Shown piece by piece: positions 16,048 through 24,516 of a DNA stretch of 64,000 bases; position 1 is the stretch's first letter, and each line of letters begins with the position of its first letter. Made by a program: the position numbers and the translations under genes. Below the pieces are notes generated by a model that did not search any database, had not been told where the DNA came from, and was given only the letters and a program-made list of their open reading frames with translations. The DNA comes from Metabacillus crassostreae (GTDB lineage Bacteria > Bacillota > Bacilli > Bacillales > Bacillaceae). The DNA is taken from contig NZ_JAFBDU010000001.1 of assembly GCF_016908395.1 (NCBI RefSeq), positions 496,001-560,000 on the forward strand. Reading direction: 5' to 3'.

Positions 16048-16065
16048 AGTACAAAAAAATGTACT
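16048..16065. promoter_or_regulatory. Candidate HxlR operator, site 2
   Basis: AGTACAAAAAAATGTACT, the exact inverse of the site at 15468, 180 bp past the HxlR gene and 280 bp before marR. The surrounding gap (15870-16343) contains no gene; 15937-15965 is a decayed left arm of the main repeat (TGTGAAGAAATATA...AGTAACG). Confidence 0.65.
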
Positions 16066-16305
16066 AGATCTATTTTTATTGCCCTCTTAACAAAGGTGTG
16101 AAATGATTATATTCTAGTGCATGTAACAAAATCACTCAATACAACATTAAAAGGCAAGTATGTATTCAACAATAGGTGAAACATATGATCCTCATCAACT
16201 GTTTCATACCTAATTGTCAAGATTTATTTAATACTTCGTTTTGAATGGGCCCGATAATTTGTAAGGAGGCCTTAAGTTGACAACTAAATTTTCACCGTGA
16301 TATAG

Positions 16306-16327
16306 TTAGCTTGCTAAATATATTTAG
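16306..16327. promoter_or_regulatory. MarR-type operator, overlapping palindromes
   Basis: TTAGCTTGCTAA and CTAAATATATTTAG overlap, 17-38 bp before the marR ATG. The TTAG/CTAA half-sites are the same as in the sites at 16786, 16912 and 22476. Confidence 0.7.
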
Positions 16328-16343
16328 TAGTGGAGGAACATCT

Positions 16344-16769
16344 ATGAACAATAGTGTTGATTGCGATATTCGTCAGTCGTTAGATAAAATCTCATTTCAA
16401 ATGCGTCGAGATTATAGTGAAAGTCTTAGAGAACTTAATCTCTATGTAGGTCAAGATAATTTACTCTTTCGTTTGTGGCAAGAAGATGGGGTAACGCAAA
16501 TGCAGCTATGTGAACACTTAAAATGTGAACCGCCTACGGTTACAAATATGGTTAAATCATTGGAGCAAAACGGATTTATATACCGTAAACGTGATGAACA
16601 AGATGCGAGGGTTATGCGAATCTTTCTAACGGACAAAGGCAAAGAATTAGAGAAACCGGTTGATCTCAAATGGAAACAGCAGCAAGAAAAATTGCTCCAT
16701 TCATTCTTACCGGAAGAACGTCTATTATTGAGGGATTTTATGAAGAGAATGGAGAGAAACTTGCTCTAA
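16344..16769 (+). CDS. MarR-family transcriptional regulator
   Basis: A 141-aa MarR regulator: LWQEDGVTQMQLCEHLKCEPPT with recognition helix PPTVTNMVKSLEQNGFI and wing KRDEQDARVMRIFLTDKG. ATG at 16344 with TGGAGGA; an upstream TTG would overlap the operator. Palindromes with TTAG/CTAA halves lie before it, after it and before the monooxygenase operon, so it very likely represses itself and the flavin monooxygenase/exporter operon, released by an aromatic or drug-like ligand (inferred). Confidence 0.92.
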   Translation: MNNSVDCDIRQSLDKISFQMRRDYSESLRELNLYVGQDNLLFRLWQEDGVTQMQLCEHLKCEPPTVTNMVKSLEQNGFIYRKRDEQDARVMRIFLTDKGKELEKPVDLKWKQQQEKLLHSFLPEERLLLRDFMKRMERNLL

Positions 16770-16785
16770 GTTTCCTCTGTGTAGA

Positions 16786-16803
16786 TATTTAGCATGCTAA
16801 ATA
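16786..16803. promoter_or_regulatory. MarR-type operator, perfect 18-bp palindrome
   Basis: TATTTAGCATGCTAAATA, just after marR and 200 bp before the monooxygenase operon. Confidence 0.75.
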
Positions 16804-16911
16804 ATTGTATAGCAACCTAAATATATTAAATAGTACAATGTCACTTGTGATACCTAACAAGTAAGGAAATTAAAAGTAGAAACTGTTAGATGATTACCTT
16901 TAACAAATTAG

Positions 16912-16923
16912 TTAGTAAGCTAA
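16912..16923. promoter_or_regulatory. MarR-type operator, short site
   Basis: TTAG-TAAG-CTAA, 83 bp before the ATG of the monooxygenase gene, in the expected promoter zone. Confidence 0.6.
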
Positions 16924-17005
16924 ATATTACTCGTTTTGCCCTGCTTAGAGTGATTTAATTCTGACTCTTTTAGTTACTTTTAGAAAATAAAAAGGAGAAA
17001 TATAC

Positions 17006-18349
17006 ATGGAAAAAAGAAAAGAAATGCAATTAGCACTACAAATGATTTCTGGATACGGAGCCGAATTCAGCGCCTGGAGAATGCCTAGTACAGATCCAGC
17101 AGCCTACACAAATACGGATAGTTACGTGGAACGAGCTAAAATAGCTGAAAAAGGAAAATTTCAAATGATCTTTATCGCTGATACTCCGGCATTGACCGTC
17201 GATTTAGGACCTCAGACTCCTATGTTCCCTATGGACCCTATGTTAGCACTAATGGCTGTAGCTAGAGAGACGAAACATATTGGACTTGTGGCGACACATT
17301 CAACGACATTCAATTATCCATACAACATTGCACGTCAGTTCAAGGCACTCGATGTTATAAGTAATGGGCGTGTAGGATGGAATGCGGTGACTTCATCCCT
17401 CCCAGTAGCGGCAGCAAATTTTGGTATTAAAGTTGCCAGTCGCAAAGAACGCTATGATATGGCACATGAATCCATCCAAATTGTTCAAGCATTATGGGGG
17501 AGTTGGGAACAAGATGCGTGGACGTTAGATGCAGAAGGAGGAAAATTTGCCGACATGGACAAAATTCAGCCTATCAATCTTGAAGGGCAATATTATTCAT
17601 CCCGTGGTCCTTTGCCTATCCCACCCTCTGAGCAAGGCCAACCGGTTATTTTCCAAGCAGGTGGAGGAAAAGAAGGACTGGAATTGGCGGGGAGCTACGC
17701 TTCTGGGGTCTACGCTAACCCTTATGATATAGAATCTGCTCGTGAACATAGGCAAGCACTTCGCCAAAGTGCAACTCGTTTTGGTCGAAATCCCGATGAC
17801 ATTAAGATGTACGCAGGTTTTATGTTTTCCATCGGTTCAACGGAAGAAGAAAGTTTAGAACGACGAAGACAGCTTATGAGTTTTAATCCAGAGGAGATAC
17901 CAGGAAGGGTAAGTTACCTTGGTTCAATGGTAGGTTTACCATTATCAGTGAATTCGGTAGATATTGATCAACCTTTATCAGCTGACTTGTTGAAAAAGGC
18001 ATATGCCAACCCAATGGATCCACGTTCCCACAGAGCTTTAGAGCTACTAGGAAAAGGGCTATCGATTCGAGATGTTCTTGCACATGGGGTCATTAACTAT
18101 CATCCAGTCGTGGCAGGTACCCCCGTACAAGTTGCTGATTTCTTGGAAGAATGGTTTTTGGCTGGTGCATGTGACGGCTTCTCGGTTGTTCCGGATATAG
18201 CCTATGATGGAGTTGCTGATTTTGTGGAACATGTTGTCCCAATTTTGCAGGACCGTGGTTTGTTTCACAAAGATTATGAAGGAAAAACACTACGTGAGAA
18301 TATGGGAGTTCCTTATCAATACGGTAGACTGAAAGATAATAATAAATAA
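17006..18349 (+). CDS. LLM-class FMN-dependent monooxygenase (NtaA/SnaA/DszA family)
   Basis: A 447-aa flavin monooxygenase of the NtaA/SnaA/DszA/SoxA group, full family length. Typical segments: FIADTPALTVDLGP near 50, TKHIGLVATHSTTFNYPYNIARQ, DVISNGRVGWNAVTS, GQPVIFQAGGG and the C-terminal VPILQDRGLF with YEGKTLREN. Such enzymes use FMNH2 from a separate reductase to cleave C-N or C-S bonds in chelators, sulphonates or thiophenes. The next gene encodes a flavin reductase-type enzyme, so both components are in one operon with an exporter, under MarR-type operators. Substrate unknown. Confidence 0.95.
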   Translation: MEKRKEMQLALQMISGYGAEFSAWRMPSTDPAAYTNTDSYVERAKIAEKGKFQMIFIADTPALTVDLGPQTPMFPMDPMLALMAVARETKHIGLVATHSTTFNYPYNIARQFKALDVISNGRVGWNAVTSSLPVAAANFGIKVASRKERYDMAHESIQIVQALWGSWEQDAWTLDAEGGKFADMDKIQPINLEGQYYSSRGPLPIPPSEQGQPVIFQAGGGKEGLELAGSYASGVYANPYDIESAREHRQALRQSATRFGRNPDDIKMYAGFMFSIGSTEEESLERRRQLMSFNPEEIPGRVSYLGSMVGLPLSVNSVDIDQPLSADLLKKAYANPMDPRSHRALELLGKGLSIRDVLAHGVINYHPVVAGTPVQVADFLEEWFLAGACDGFSVVPDIAYDGVADFVEHVVPILQDRGLFHKDYEGKTLRENMGVPYQYGRLKDNNK

Positions 18350-18366
18350 TAGAGGAGAGGATTCAA

Positions 18367-19107
18367 ATGAATAAAACCCTTGAATTGCTTCAAGATCATA
18401 CATCCATTCGTTCTTTTACAAATCAACCACTGACAGAGGAACAACGAGATGCAATCTTTAAGGCAGCTAATCAAACGTCATCTTTCAGCCTTTTGCAGGT
18501 GGTTTCTATTATTAGGATTACAGACCCAAATCTTCGAAAAAAAGTGATGCAACTCTCTGTAAATCAACCGTATATCGAAGAAGCAGCAGAGTTTTGGATT
18601 TTTTGTGCAGATTTTAACCGAAATCATGAAATTGCTCCCAACGTAGACCTTGACTATATTGAATACCTATTAATAGGATCATTCGATGCTGGGCTCATGG
18701 CTCAAAATGCTTTAACTGCAGCAGAATCAATGGGGCTCGGTGGTGTCTACATCGGCGGAGTAAGGGCTAATATTACAGAATTAAGCGAGGTATTAAAATT
18801 ACCAAAGTATGTGATTCCTTTAGTAGGGCTATGCATAGGACATCCTGCTGGAGAGAAGCCTGAACTAAAACCACGTTTGCCTCAATCGATGGTCATGTTT
18901 GATAATCAATATCAACCTTTAGATAAAGAAAAATTAGCAACTTATGACCAACAGATGCGTGAATATTACCAAAATCGACCTGTTAAAGCGCCTTTCACAG
19001 TGAAGAAAGTAAAGGGCTGGAAAGATCATATTGAGGATCATCTTGAAAGAAGCAAGTTGCCCTTCATGCTCGAGTATTTAAACAAACAGGGATTTGCTAA
19101 AAAATAA
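18367..19107 (+). CDS. NADPH-dependent flavin reductase/nitroreductase (NfrA type)
   Basis: A 246-aa nitroreductase-fold enzyme: N-terminal HTSIRSFTNQPL, central ESMGLGGVYIGGVRAN and CIGHPAGEKPELKPRLPQ, as in NfrA/FRP oxygen-insensitive NADPH nitroreductases. These reduce FMN or nitroaromatics with NADPH. Located 17 bp after the monooxygenase with GGAGAGGA before the ATG, it most likely supplies FMNH2 to it. Intact and of normal length. Confidence 0.93.
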   Translation: MNKTLELLQDHTSIRSFTNQPLTEEQRDAIFKAANQTSSFSLLQVVSIIRITDPNLRKKVMQLSVNQPYIEEAAEFWIFCADFNRNHEIAPNVDLDYIEYLLIGSFDAGLMAQNALTAAESMGLGGVYIGGVRANITELSEVLKLPKYVIPLVGLCIGHPAGEKPELKPRLPQSMVMFDNQYQPLDKEKLATYDQQMREYYQNRPVKAPFTVKKVKGWKDHIEDHLERSKLPFMLEYLNKQGFAKK

Positions 19108-19144
19108 ATTGTTATTAATTTAATGAATTTACGAGGAGATAAAA

Positions 19145-20569
19145 ATGAAGAATCAATACAATACGCGTGCCATTATGGCAGCACTACTTATGTGCGGTTT
19201 CGTCGGTATGTTCAGCGAAACTGCTCTCAATATTGCAATGACTAACTTAATGGAAGTGTTCCAAATTTCGACCACAACCGCACATTGGTTAACAACTGGG
19301 TTCTTATTAACACTCGGCATTTTAATGCCAATGAGCGGGTTACTGCTACAAATGTTTACGACGAGGCAGCTGTTCGTAGGTTCTCTCATCAGTTTAATTT
19401 TAGGTACATTGATTGCAGCGCTCGCGTTTAGTTTTGAAATGTTAATGATCGGCCGAGTTTTACAGGCCGTTGGTATGGGCTTGTTGCTTCCACTCATGTT
19501 TAATACTGTTCTTGTCATCTATCCGCCTGAAAAGCGGGGGGCTGCTATGGGATTTGTTGGACTTGTTATAATGTTCGCTCCAGCAACCGGACCGACCATA
19601 GGTGGTCTATTAATCCAATATTTAACATGGCATTACATTTTCTGGTTATCGCTGCCACTTTTGGTTATAGGGTTATTAATAGGACTAAAGTACTTGGAAA
19701 ACGTTACGGATGTCACTAAGCCTAGAATCGATCTGCTATCTGTTTTATTGTCAACAATCGGTTTTGGAGGAGTTGTCTATGGCTTCAGTAAGGCGGGCGA
19801 AGGAGCTGAAGGTTGGAGCGGCATGATTGTTATCGTCGTTGGACTTATCGCTCTGGTGTTGTTCATACTAAGGCAGAACTTAATGCACGAACCGATGTTA
19901 AATCTGAGGGTTTTCAAATATCCGATGTATGTTATTGGGATGCTTCTAGTACTGTCATGTATGATGATTATTATGTCAAGCATGATTATTCTGCCGATGT
20001 TTCTGCAAACTGGTGCAGGATTATCTGTTTTCATCGCCGGCCTCATGCTTTTACCGGGCAGCGCGTTGAACGGTATCCTATCACCACTAGTGGGGCGTTT
20101 ATTTGATAAGTATGGACCGAAATGGCTCGTTACTCCCGGCCTCATTCTCGTTACAGTGATGTTATGGTTCTTTACAACCCTATCCCCGGTTTCTTCAGTA
20201 GCCTTTATCGTGGCTTTGCATATCGGCCTAATGGTGGGAGTAGCTATGATTTGGATGCCTGCACAAACGAACGGACTAAATCAATTACCGCCGGAATTAT
20301 ACCCGCATGGTACGGCAGTCTTAAACACACTGCAGCAGGTTGCGGGCGCGATTGGTATAGCGATCGCAATCAGTATCCTTAATGGTGGGATGGAGAAATA
20401 CTTGCATAGCTCCTCCGATCCTACTAAGCTGACCGAAATAGCAAACGCGATGACGGCAGGATCACAAAGTGTGTTCTGGTTCACAATGATCATTGCATTG
20501 ATTGGATTGATCTTGGCATTTTTCATTCGCCGCGTAGTCAATCACGAGGAGCGATATTCAGCGCATTGA
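19145..20569 (+). CDS. DHA2-type MFS multidrug exporter
   Basis: A 474-aa, 14-helix major facilitator of the EmrB/QacA (DHA2) family: motif C-like GPTIGGLLIQYLTWHYIFW in helices 5-6 and the opening NIAMTNLMEVFQISTTTAHWL. Proton-driven export of hydrophobic compounds across the cytoplasmic membrane. It closes the monooxygenase-reductase operon and may expel substrate or product. The gene is visibly richer in G+C than its neighbours, hinting at separate acquisition. A terminator follows at 20587. Confidence 0.94.
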   Translation: MKNQYNTRAIMAALLMCGFVGMFSETALNIAMTNLMEVFQISTTTAHWLTTGFLLTLGILMPMSGLLLQMFTTRQLFVGSLISLILGTLIAALAFSFEMLMIGRVLQAVGMGLLLPLMFNTVLVIYPPEKRGAAMGFVGLVIMFAPATGPTIGGLLIQYLTWHYIFWLSLPLLVIGLLIGLKYLENVTDVTKPRIDLLSVLLSTIGFGGVVYGFSKAGEGAEGWSGMIVIVVGLIALVLFILRQNLMHEPMLNLRVFKYPMYVIGMLLVLSCMMIIMSSMIILPMFLQTGAGLSVFIAGLMLLPGSALNGILSPLVGRLFDKYGPKWLVTPGLILVTVMLWFFTTLSPVSSVAFIVALHIGLMVGVAMIWMPAQTNGLNQLPPELYPHGTAVLNTLQQVAGAIGIAIAISILNGGMEKYLHSSSDPTKLTEIANAMTAGSQSVFWFTMIIALIGLILAFFIRRVVNHEERYSAH

Positions 20570-20586
20570 TGCTACTATAAATAAGA

Positions 20587-20626
20587 ACAGGGTCACTTAG
20601 AAAATTAATATATAAGTTGACCCTGT
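20587..20626 (+). terminator. Terminator of the monooxygenase operon
   Basis: ACAGGGTCA (20587-20595) pairs with TGACCCTGT (20618-20626) across a 22-nt loop; moderate T-rich tail. Confidence 0.65.
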
Positions 20627-20699
20627 GCATTTATCTTTTCCAGGTGTTTCACTTGTTTTATACCCGATAACTGTAAAAGAAAAAAGTTCTTATACGCGA

Positions 20700-20994
20700 T
20701 CTTTCATTTCAATCACTAGAGGAAGCCCGTAAGTATGTTTAAACATTACAGGAAGAGGAAGCCCGTAAGTATGTTTAAACATTACAGGAAGAGGAAGCCC
20801 GTAAGTATGTTTAAACATTACAGGAAGAGGAAGCCCGTCAATATAATAAAGTTCGTTTTGTTATTGGGAGTGTAGCCAATGTTACTGAAAAGATAAAACG
20901 ATTGGCAAAAGAAGCTTTAGTAGATGAAATTATAATCGCTGATTTTTATCCTAGTCTAGAAAGCAGACTAAACGGACATCAATTACTAGCATAA
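20700..20994 (+). pseudogene. C-terminal relic of a luciferase-like monooxygenase
   Basis: The frame reading FQSLEEARKY at about 20705 and then, after the tandem repeat, EEARQYNKVRFVIGSVANVT...EIIIADFYPSLESRLNGHQLLA matches the C-terminal end of short LLM oxidoreductases (a VIGS strand, then helix and DE-III strand). The N-terminal 270 or so residues are absent. The embedded 36-bp repeat carries a TAA in this frame, so it was untranslatable once expanded. A dead third LLM gene between two intact ones. Confidence 0.75.
20719..20838 (+). repeat. 36-bp tandem repeat, three copies plus 12 bp
   Basis: Identical units start at 20719, 20755 and 20791 (GAGGAAGCCCGTAAGTATG...), with a partial fourth at 20827. 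Twelve codons per unit, but one is TAA. Confidence 0.95.
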
Positions 20995-21050
20995 GCATTT
21001 GATATAAATTTAAATAGCTATCAAGATTAGAACGAAAGCAGGTGAATTGA

Positions 21051-22178
21051 ATGAAAGAAAAAAAACAACTTAAAATAGCCGGGACTATAGATGGGGTAGG
21101 CTGGAATTACATGGGCTGGCGCCACCCAGATATGCCAGCAAATGCTAGTGAAAGCATTGATTACTATGTACAAAAAGCAAAAAGATTAGAAGAGGGAAAG
21201 TTTGACACAATCTTTTTAACTGACGTTAGCCATATTGGTCCAGGAATGATTCCTCATTACCTTAGTATGTTTGAAGGTGTAAGTATTCTGTCTGCCTTAA
21301 GCATGGTGACGCATTCCATAGGACTTACTGCCACTATTGCAACTTCCTATGCGGATCCATTCACTGTTTCCCGTCAAATGGCTTCTCTTGACAAAATCAG
21401 TAATGGTCGAGCAGGATGGAATGCTGTCACTTCTAATCCAGGAGGACTAGCAAATTATAGTCGCACTCATCTTTCTAAAGCAGATTTGTATCCAATGAAA
21501 AAAGAGTTTTTAGAGATTGTCGAAGGTCTTTGGGACTCCTATGAGGATGACGCATTTATACGGGATAAAAAAAGTGGCGTATTCTTTGATCCACAAAAAA
21601 TGCATGCTCTAAATTATAGAGGTAACTATTTTTCTGTGGATGGTCCTTTAAATATTAGTCGTTCCAGACAAGGAAGACCGGTTATTTTCCAAGCTGGAAC
21701 TTCTTCAGATTTCATGAATATTGCCTCAAAGCATGCCGACGGTGTATTTCTCCCTGCTGATAATTTAGAAGATGCAAAAGCTTTTAGTCAAGAGTTAAAG
21801 AGAAGAGTGGAATTGGAAGGGCGTTCGTTTGATGATTTCCTACTTACGATTTCACATAATCCGATTGTAGGAAGAACAGAAAGAGAAGCTGAAGAAAAAT
21901 TTCAGGAACTTCAAGAGCTGATGCCGATTTACCGTCTCCCAAAACCGAAAATTTTTGGTTCGGCAGAAAAGGTAGCAGATCAAATTCAACACTGGTACGA
22001 GGCAGGGGCGATGGATCTATTGCTGCTAAGACAGGAGCATCCTTCAGGGTTTGATGACTTTATTGAATTAGTCGTCCCTATCTTACAAGAAAGAGGAATT
22101 TTCCGTAAAGAATATGAATCGAACACCTTACGTGGAAATTTGGGTTTACCTTATCCAGAACATAGATATTCTATCTAG
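21051..22178 (+). CDS. LLM-class FMN monooxygenase, short form
   Basis: A 375-aa relative of the protein at 17006 with the same landmarks: FLTDVSHIGPG, HSIGLTATIATSYADPF, KISNGRAGWNAVTSNPGG, GRPVIFQAGTSS and VVPILQERGIFRKEY. It lacks about 60 residues found in the longer protein between the region after EELM and the GSAEKVADQIQHW helix, an insertion region of the family, so it may be a natural short form. GCAGGTGA precedes the ATG. Needs external FMNH2. Sits just upstream of a small winged-helix gene and a MarR-type palindrome. Confidence 0.9.
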   Translation: MKEKKQLKIAGTIDGVGWNYMGWRHPDMPANASESIDYYVQKAKRLEEGKFDTIFLTDVSHIGPGMIPHYLSMFEGVSILSALSMVTHSIGLTATIATSYADPFTVSRQMASLDKISNGRAGWNAVTSNPGGLANYSRTHLSKADLYPMKKEFLEIVEGLWDSYEDDAFIRDKKSGVFFDPQKMHALNYRGNYFSVDGPLNISRSRQGRPVIFQAGTSSDFMNIASKHADGVFLPADNLEDAKAFSQELKRRVELEGRSFDDFLLTISHNPIVGRTEREAEEKFQELQELMPIYRLPKPKIFGSAEKVADQIQHWYEAGAMDLLLLRQEHPSGFDDFIELVVPILQERGIFRKEYESNTLRGNLGLPYPEHRYSI

Positions 22179-22213
22179 TTATACTTTGATTAAACAGAGG
22201 AGAGGTGTGACCA

Positions 22214-22435
22214 ATGAAAATGGAGGACATTATCCTCACTAGTATAAAAGAACACCCAGGAATAAGTGCAAAGAAGATTGTTTCATGTTTGGATTCAAAA
22301 ACAAACAATTTATTAGTAACGGAAGAAACGAATCCTCAAGCTTCTATTTTTAAACAATTAAGGACCCTGAAGAAAAAAGGGAATCTTCATAACAGAGGTG
22401 ATCGCTGGTACTTTATGAATCGAAATATTGTATAA
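22214..22435 (+). CDS. Small winged-helix-like protein, 73 aa
   Basis: N-terminal helices ILTSIKEHPGISAKKIVSCL, then FKQLRTLKKKGNLHNRGDRWYF, a pattern like a winged-helix domain found at the end of restriction or regulatory proteins. AGAGGAGAGGTGTG precedes the ATG and it follows the short LLM gene by 35 bp. Probably a DNA-binding protein; target unknown. Confidence 0.65.
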   Translation: MKMEDIILTSIKEHPGISAKKIVSCLDSKTNNLLVTEETNPQASIFKQLRTLKKKGNLHNRGDRWYFMNRNIV

Positions 22436-22475
22436 TTGGCATTTGATGGTTCTTTATGGGTTGTAATTGATTAAC

Positions 22476-22493
22476 TATTTAGTATACTAAATA
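22476..22493. promoter_or_regulatory. MarR-type operator, perfect 18-bp palindrome
   Basis: TATTTAGTATACTAAATA, with the same outer halves as the site at 16786. No intact gene starts directly after it, so the target may have been lost. Confidence 0.6.
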
Positions 22494-22522
22494 TGTTTAT
22501 TTACTGAGCAACTTCAGTATTC

Positions 22523-22589
22523 GTGCCACTGCCACTACCCGAAGTATGTCGACATCATCGACAAAATACGGTGGTTAAAGGCACTTTTT
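22523..22589 (+). ncRNA. Nested hairpin with T tail (terminator or small RNA)
   Basis: Four successive helices close a single arm: GTGCC/GGCAC, CCAC/GTGG, GTAT/ATAC and GTCGA/TCGAC with a CATCA apical loop, then TTTTT. More elaborate than an ordinary terminator. It could end the transcript from 21051, or be the 3' end of a small RNA. The rest of 22436-22938 holds an R3-like string at 22686 and a repeat copy at 22759. Confidence 0.5.
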
Positions 22590-22758
22590 GTGATCGTTTA
22601 GTGAATTCTCTATAAAAGAAATAATCTTAATGTAATTGGAAAAAATTGAGTTGATTTTGAAGAAGACCTCATAAAAGAAACTTCTTTACTGCACAGTACA
22701 ACGATACTATTCATTAGGGAAATAAAGGTCGATCACCATAAAATTGGTGCTCGTCCTT

Positions 22759-22840
22759 GTTCAACTATCGGGTGCGTTCATTTAATAAAAAATGCCTTTT
22801 ATCAATGCAATAAAGAGGAAATGATGTTCAATAAAGAAAC
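22759..22840 (+). repeat. Main repeat, class B, degenerate
   Basis: TTCAACTATCGGGTGCG with a weak stem and CTTTT, a spacer atcaatgcaataaagagg and ATGATGTTCAATAAAG. GCAG is lost. Confidence 0.65.
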
Positions 22841-22938
22841 GTGTTTCTTATAAGGTAACTTATTTCAAGAAAATCCTTCATTGTAAGATTCCGTGATATA
22901 ATAAAAAATAAACTATTCGTGGAAGAGGTGAACGCATT

Positions 22939-23136
22939 ATGAATACAGCTAAGGAGCGTTTACTTAAAATTATTGATGAAATACCTGAACAAGAAGTGGA
23001 TAAAATCCTGGATTTTGCAGAGTACCTTAAAATAAAAAGAGAGAAAAACTTATCCGAGGATTTAACAAAGGCTAGTGAAAGTAGTCTGGATTTTTGGGAT
23101 AATGACATTGATGATGAGGTTTGGAATGATGTATAA
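22939..23136 (+). CDS. DUF2281-like antitoxin
   Basis: A 65-aa protein starting KERLLKIIDEIPEQEVDKILDFAEYLK, the helical module of DUF2281-like antitoxins, with an acidic C-terminus (DFWDNDIDDEVWNDV) suited to wrap a toxin. GGAAGAGGTG precedes the ATG. Its end overlaps the start of the MazF-like gene, the normal antitoxin-toxin order. The toxin is frameshifted, so the antitoxin is now an orphan. Confidence 0.82.
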   Translation: MNTAKERLLKIIDEIPEQEVDKILDFAEYLKIKREKNLSEDLTKASESSLDFWDNDIDDEVWNDV

Positions 23137-23457
23137 ACAGGGTGATATTGTTTTATTACCTGTTCCGATCTCTCAAATAGAAAGCAGCGTCCTGTTCTCG
23201 TCATTTCAAGTAATAGCTATAATAATGTAACTGACGATATCGTTGTTGTTGCCATTACTTCACAATTAAGGATTCTTGATTATTCGGTAATAATTGATTC
23301 AAAAGACTTAAGTGACGGTGAATTAAAAGTTAAATCAGCAATTAGAGCTGATAAGGTTTACACATTATCTAAAGAAATTGTTAGAAAGAAATTTGGACAA
23401 GTTAATATAGACGTTATGGAGCATGTACGTAATAAAATTAATGAATTAATTAAGTAA
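23126..23457 (+). pseudogene. MazF/PemK-type toxin, frameshifted
   Basis: MMYKQGDIVLLPVPIS is the start of a MazF/PemK endoribonuclease; after a one-base loss near 23175 the next frame reads NRKQRPVLVISSNSYNNVTD, then DIVVVAITSQL and a normal C-terminus to 23457. Joined, it would be about 110 aa, standard size. Total length is 2 mod 3, consistent with one deleted base. In the unshifted frame translation stops after about 34 residues, before the RPVLVIS catalytic core, so the toxin should be dead. Confidence 0.85.
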
Positions 23458-23481
23458 AGTAAAGAAAAGAAAAGAATTGAT

Positions 23482-23507
23482 AAAGGACTGTGATTTTACA
23501 GTCCTTT
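23482..23507 (+). terminator. Terminator after toxin-antitoxin pair
   Basis: AAAGGACTGT and ACAGTCCTTT, a perfect 10-bp stem with TTTGA tail. Confidence 0.85.
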
Positions 23508-23521
23508 TGATAATTGTGATA

Positions 23522-23608
23522 TTTGTGAAATGTTGTACTTAAGGAAACGGGCGAGTGTTCAATAAGAGCAGTCGCTTTTTCACTAACGGTACAGCTTTGT
23601 TTAATAAG
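23522..23608 (+). repeat. Main repeat, class A, complete
   Basis: TTTGTGAAATGTTGTACTTA, AAACGG, stem GCGAGTGTTC (23551-23560)/GAGCAGTCGC (23566-23575), TTTTT, CACTAACGGTACAG, TTTGTTTAATAAG. Confidence 0.9.
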
Positions 23609-23660
23609 TCCAAATGATAAAAGAAATACCTGAAGTTCTGACAATATGGGGGGATTCAAG

Positions 23661-24331
23661 ATGGAAAACTGGAGGAATAGGGCGATTTGGTTTGAACAAA
23701 TTCCAGATAATCTTCAAGCTTCCTTAAACTTGAAAGAAGATAAATTTGATGGAATTCAGCTTGACACCATTCAATATTTAACACTTTGGCATCATAAAAA
23801 GAATAAGCTGGGCAACTTTATTGGTACTCCAGAAAATCTCCTCTATCTAGAATTAAACTGGTCCAATATCCAAAATTTACAAGGTGTAGAAAAAATGAAG
23901 AAATTAAAGCGTTTAGAGTTACATTATTGTACTAAATTACAAAATGATTCTGGTCTGTCTGATTAGTCGATACGCTAGAACATTTACATATTAATCAATC
24001 AAAGAAATTTGTACCAAGTGAAGAATTATTGTCTCTGAAAAATCTTCGGGTTTTGTGCCTCAATTCTTGCGGTAATATTGAGAATTTGAATTTTTTATAT
24101 CAATTTCCTAACTTAATTGACTTTAGATTTGTTGATACTAATGTTTTAGATGGTGACTTAACACCAATTTTAGACCCTCCAACTATCCGAAGTGTGGGCT
24201 TTATGAATAAGAGACATTACAATATTAAAGAAGATAAGATGGATGCTTTATTAAAGGATAAAAATGGTGGAGAAGAATTTCAAACTGTTATCAAGTGTGG
24301 AAAATATGAGACTTATAGATATATATACTAA
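23661..24331 (+). pseudogene. Leucine-rich-repeat protein, one frameshift
   Basis: Joined, a 223-aa protein with leucine-rich-repeat character (YLTLWHHKK, LLYLELNWSNIQNLQGVEKM, LKRLELHYCTKL, LRVLCLNSCGNIENLNFL). One base is missing at about 23966: ...GLSD stops at TAG, whereas the shifted frame continues LVDTLEHLHINQSKKFVP to the end. Start ATG at 23661 has GGGGGG upstream. Binding-type repeat protein of unknown partner, inactivated by a single indel or a sequencing error. Confidence 0.8.
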
Positions 24332-24451
24332 TTCAGATTGTTATTGAACTAGCATGAATTTAATCACCTGAAACTTTGAAATATGACAATATCAATAAAA
24401 CCCCATCTCATTGTGGAAAATATCTATTAACACAACCAGAAACTAGTAGTT

Positions 24452-24496
24452 AAAACGCCTTGAATCCTTAATAATACTGGGTTTTAGGCGTTTTTT
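24452..24496 (+). terminator. Terminator-like hairpin ahead of R2
   Basis: AAAACGCCTTGAATCC pairs with GGGTTTTAGGCGTTTT across a short loop, then TT. Same place relative to R2 as the hairpin at 7425. Confidence 0.75.
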
Positions 24497-24516
24497 ATTG
24501 TATCAGTAACAAATGT

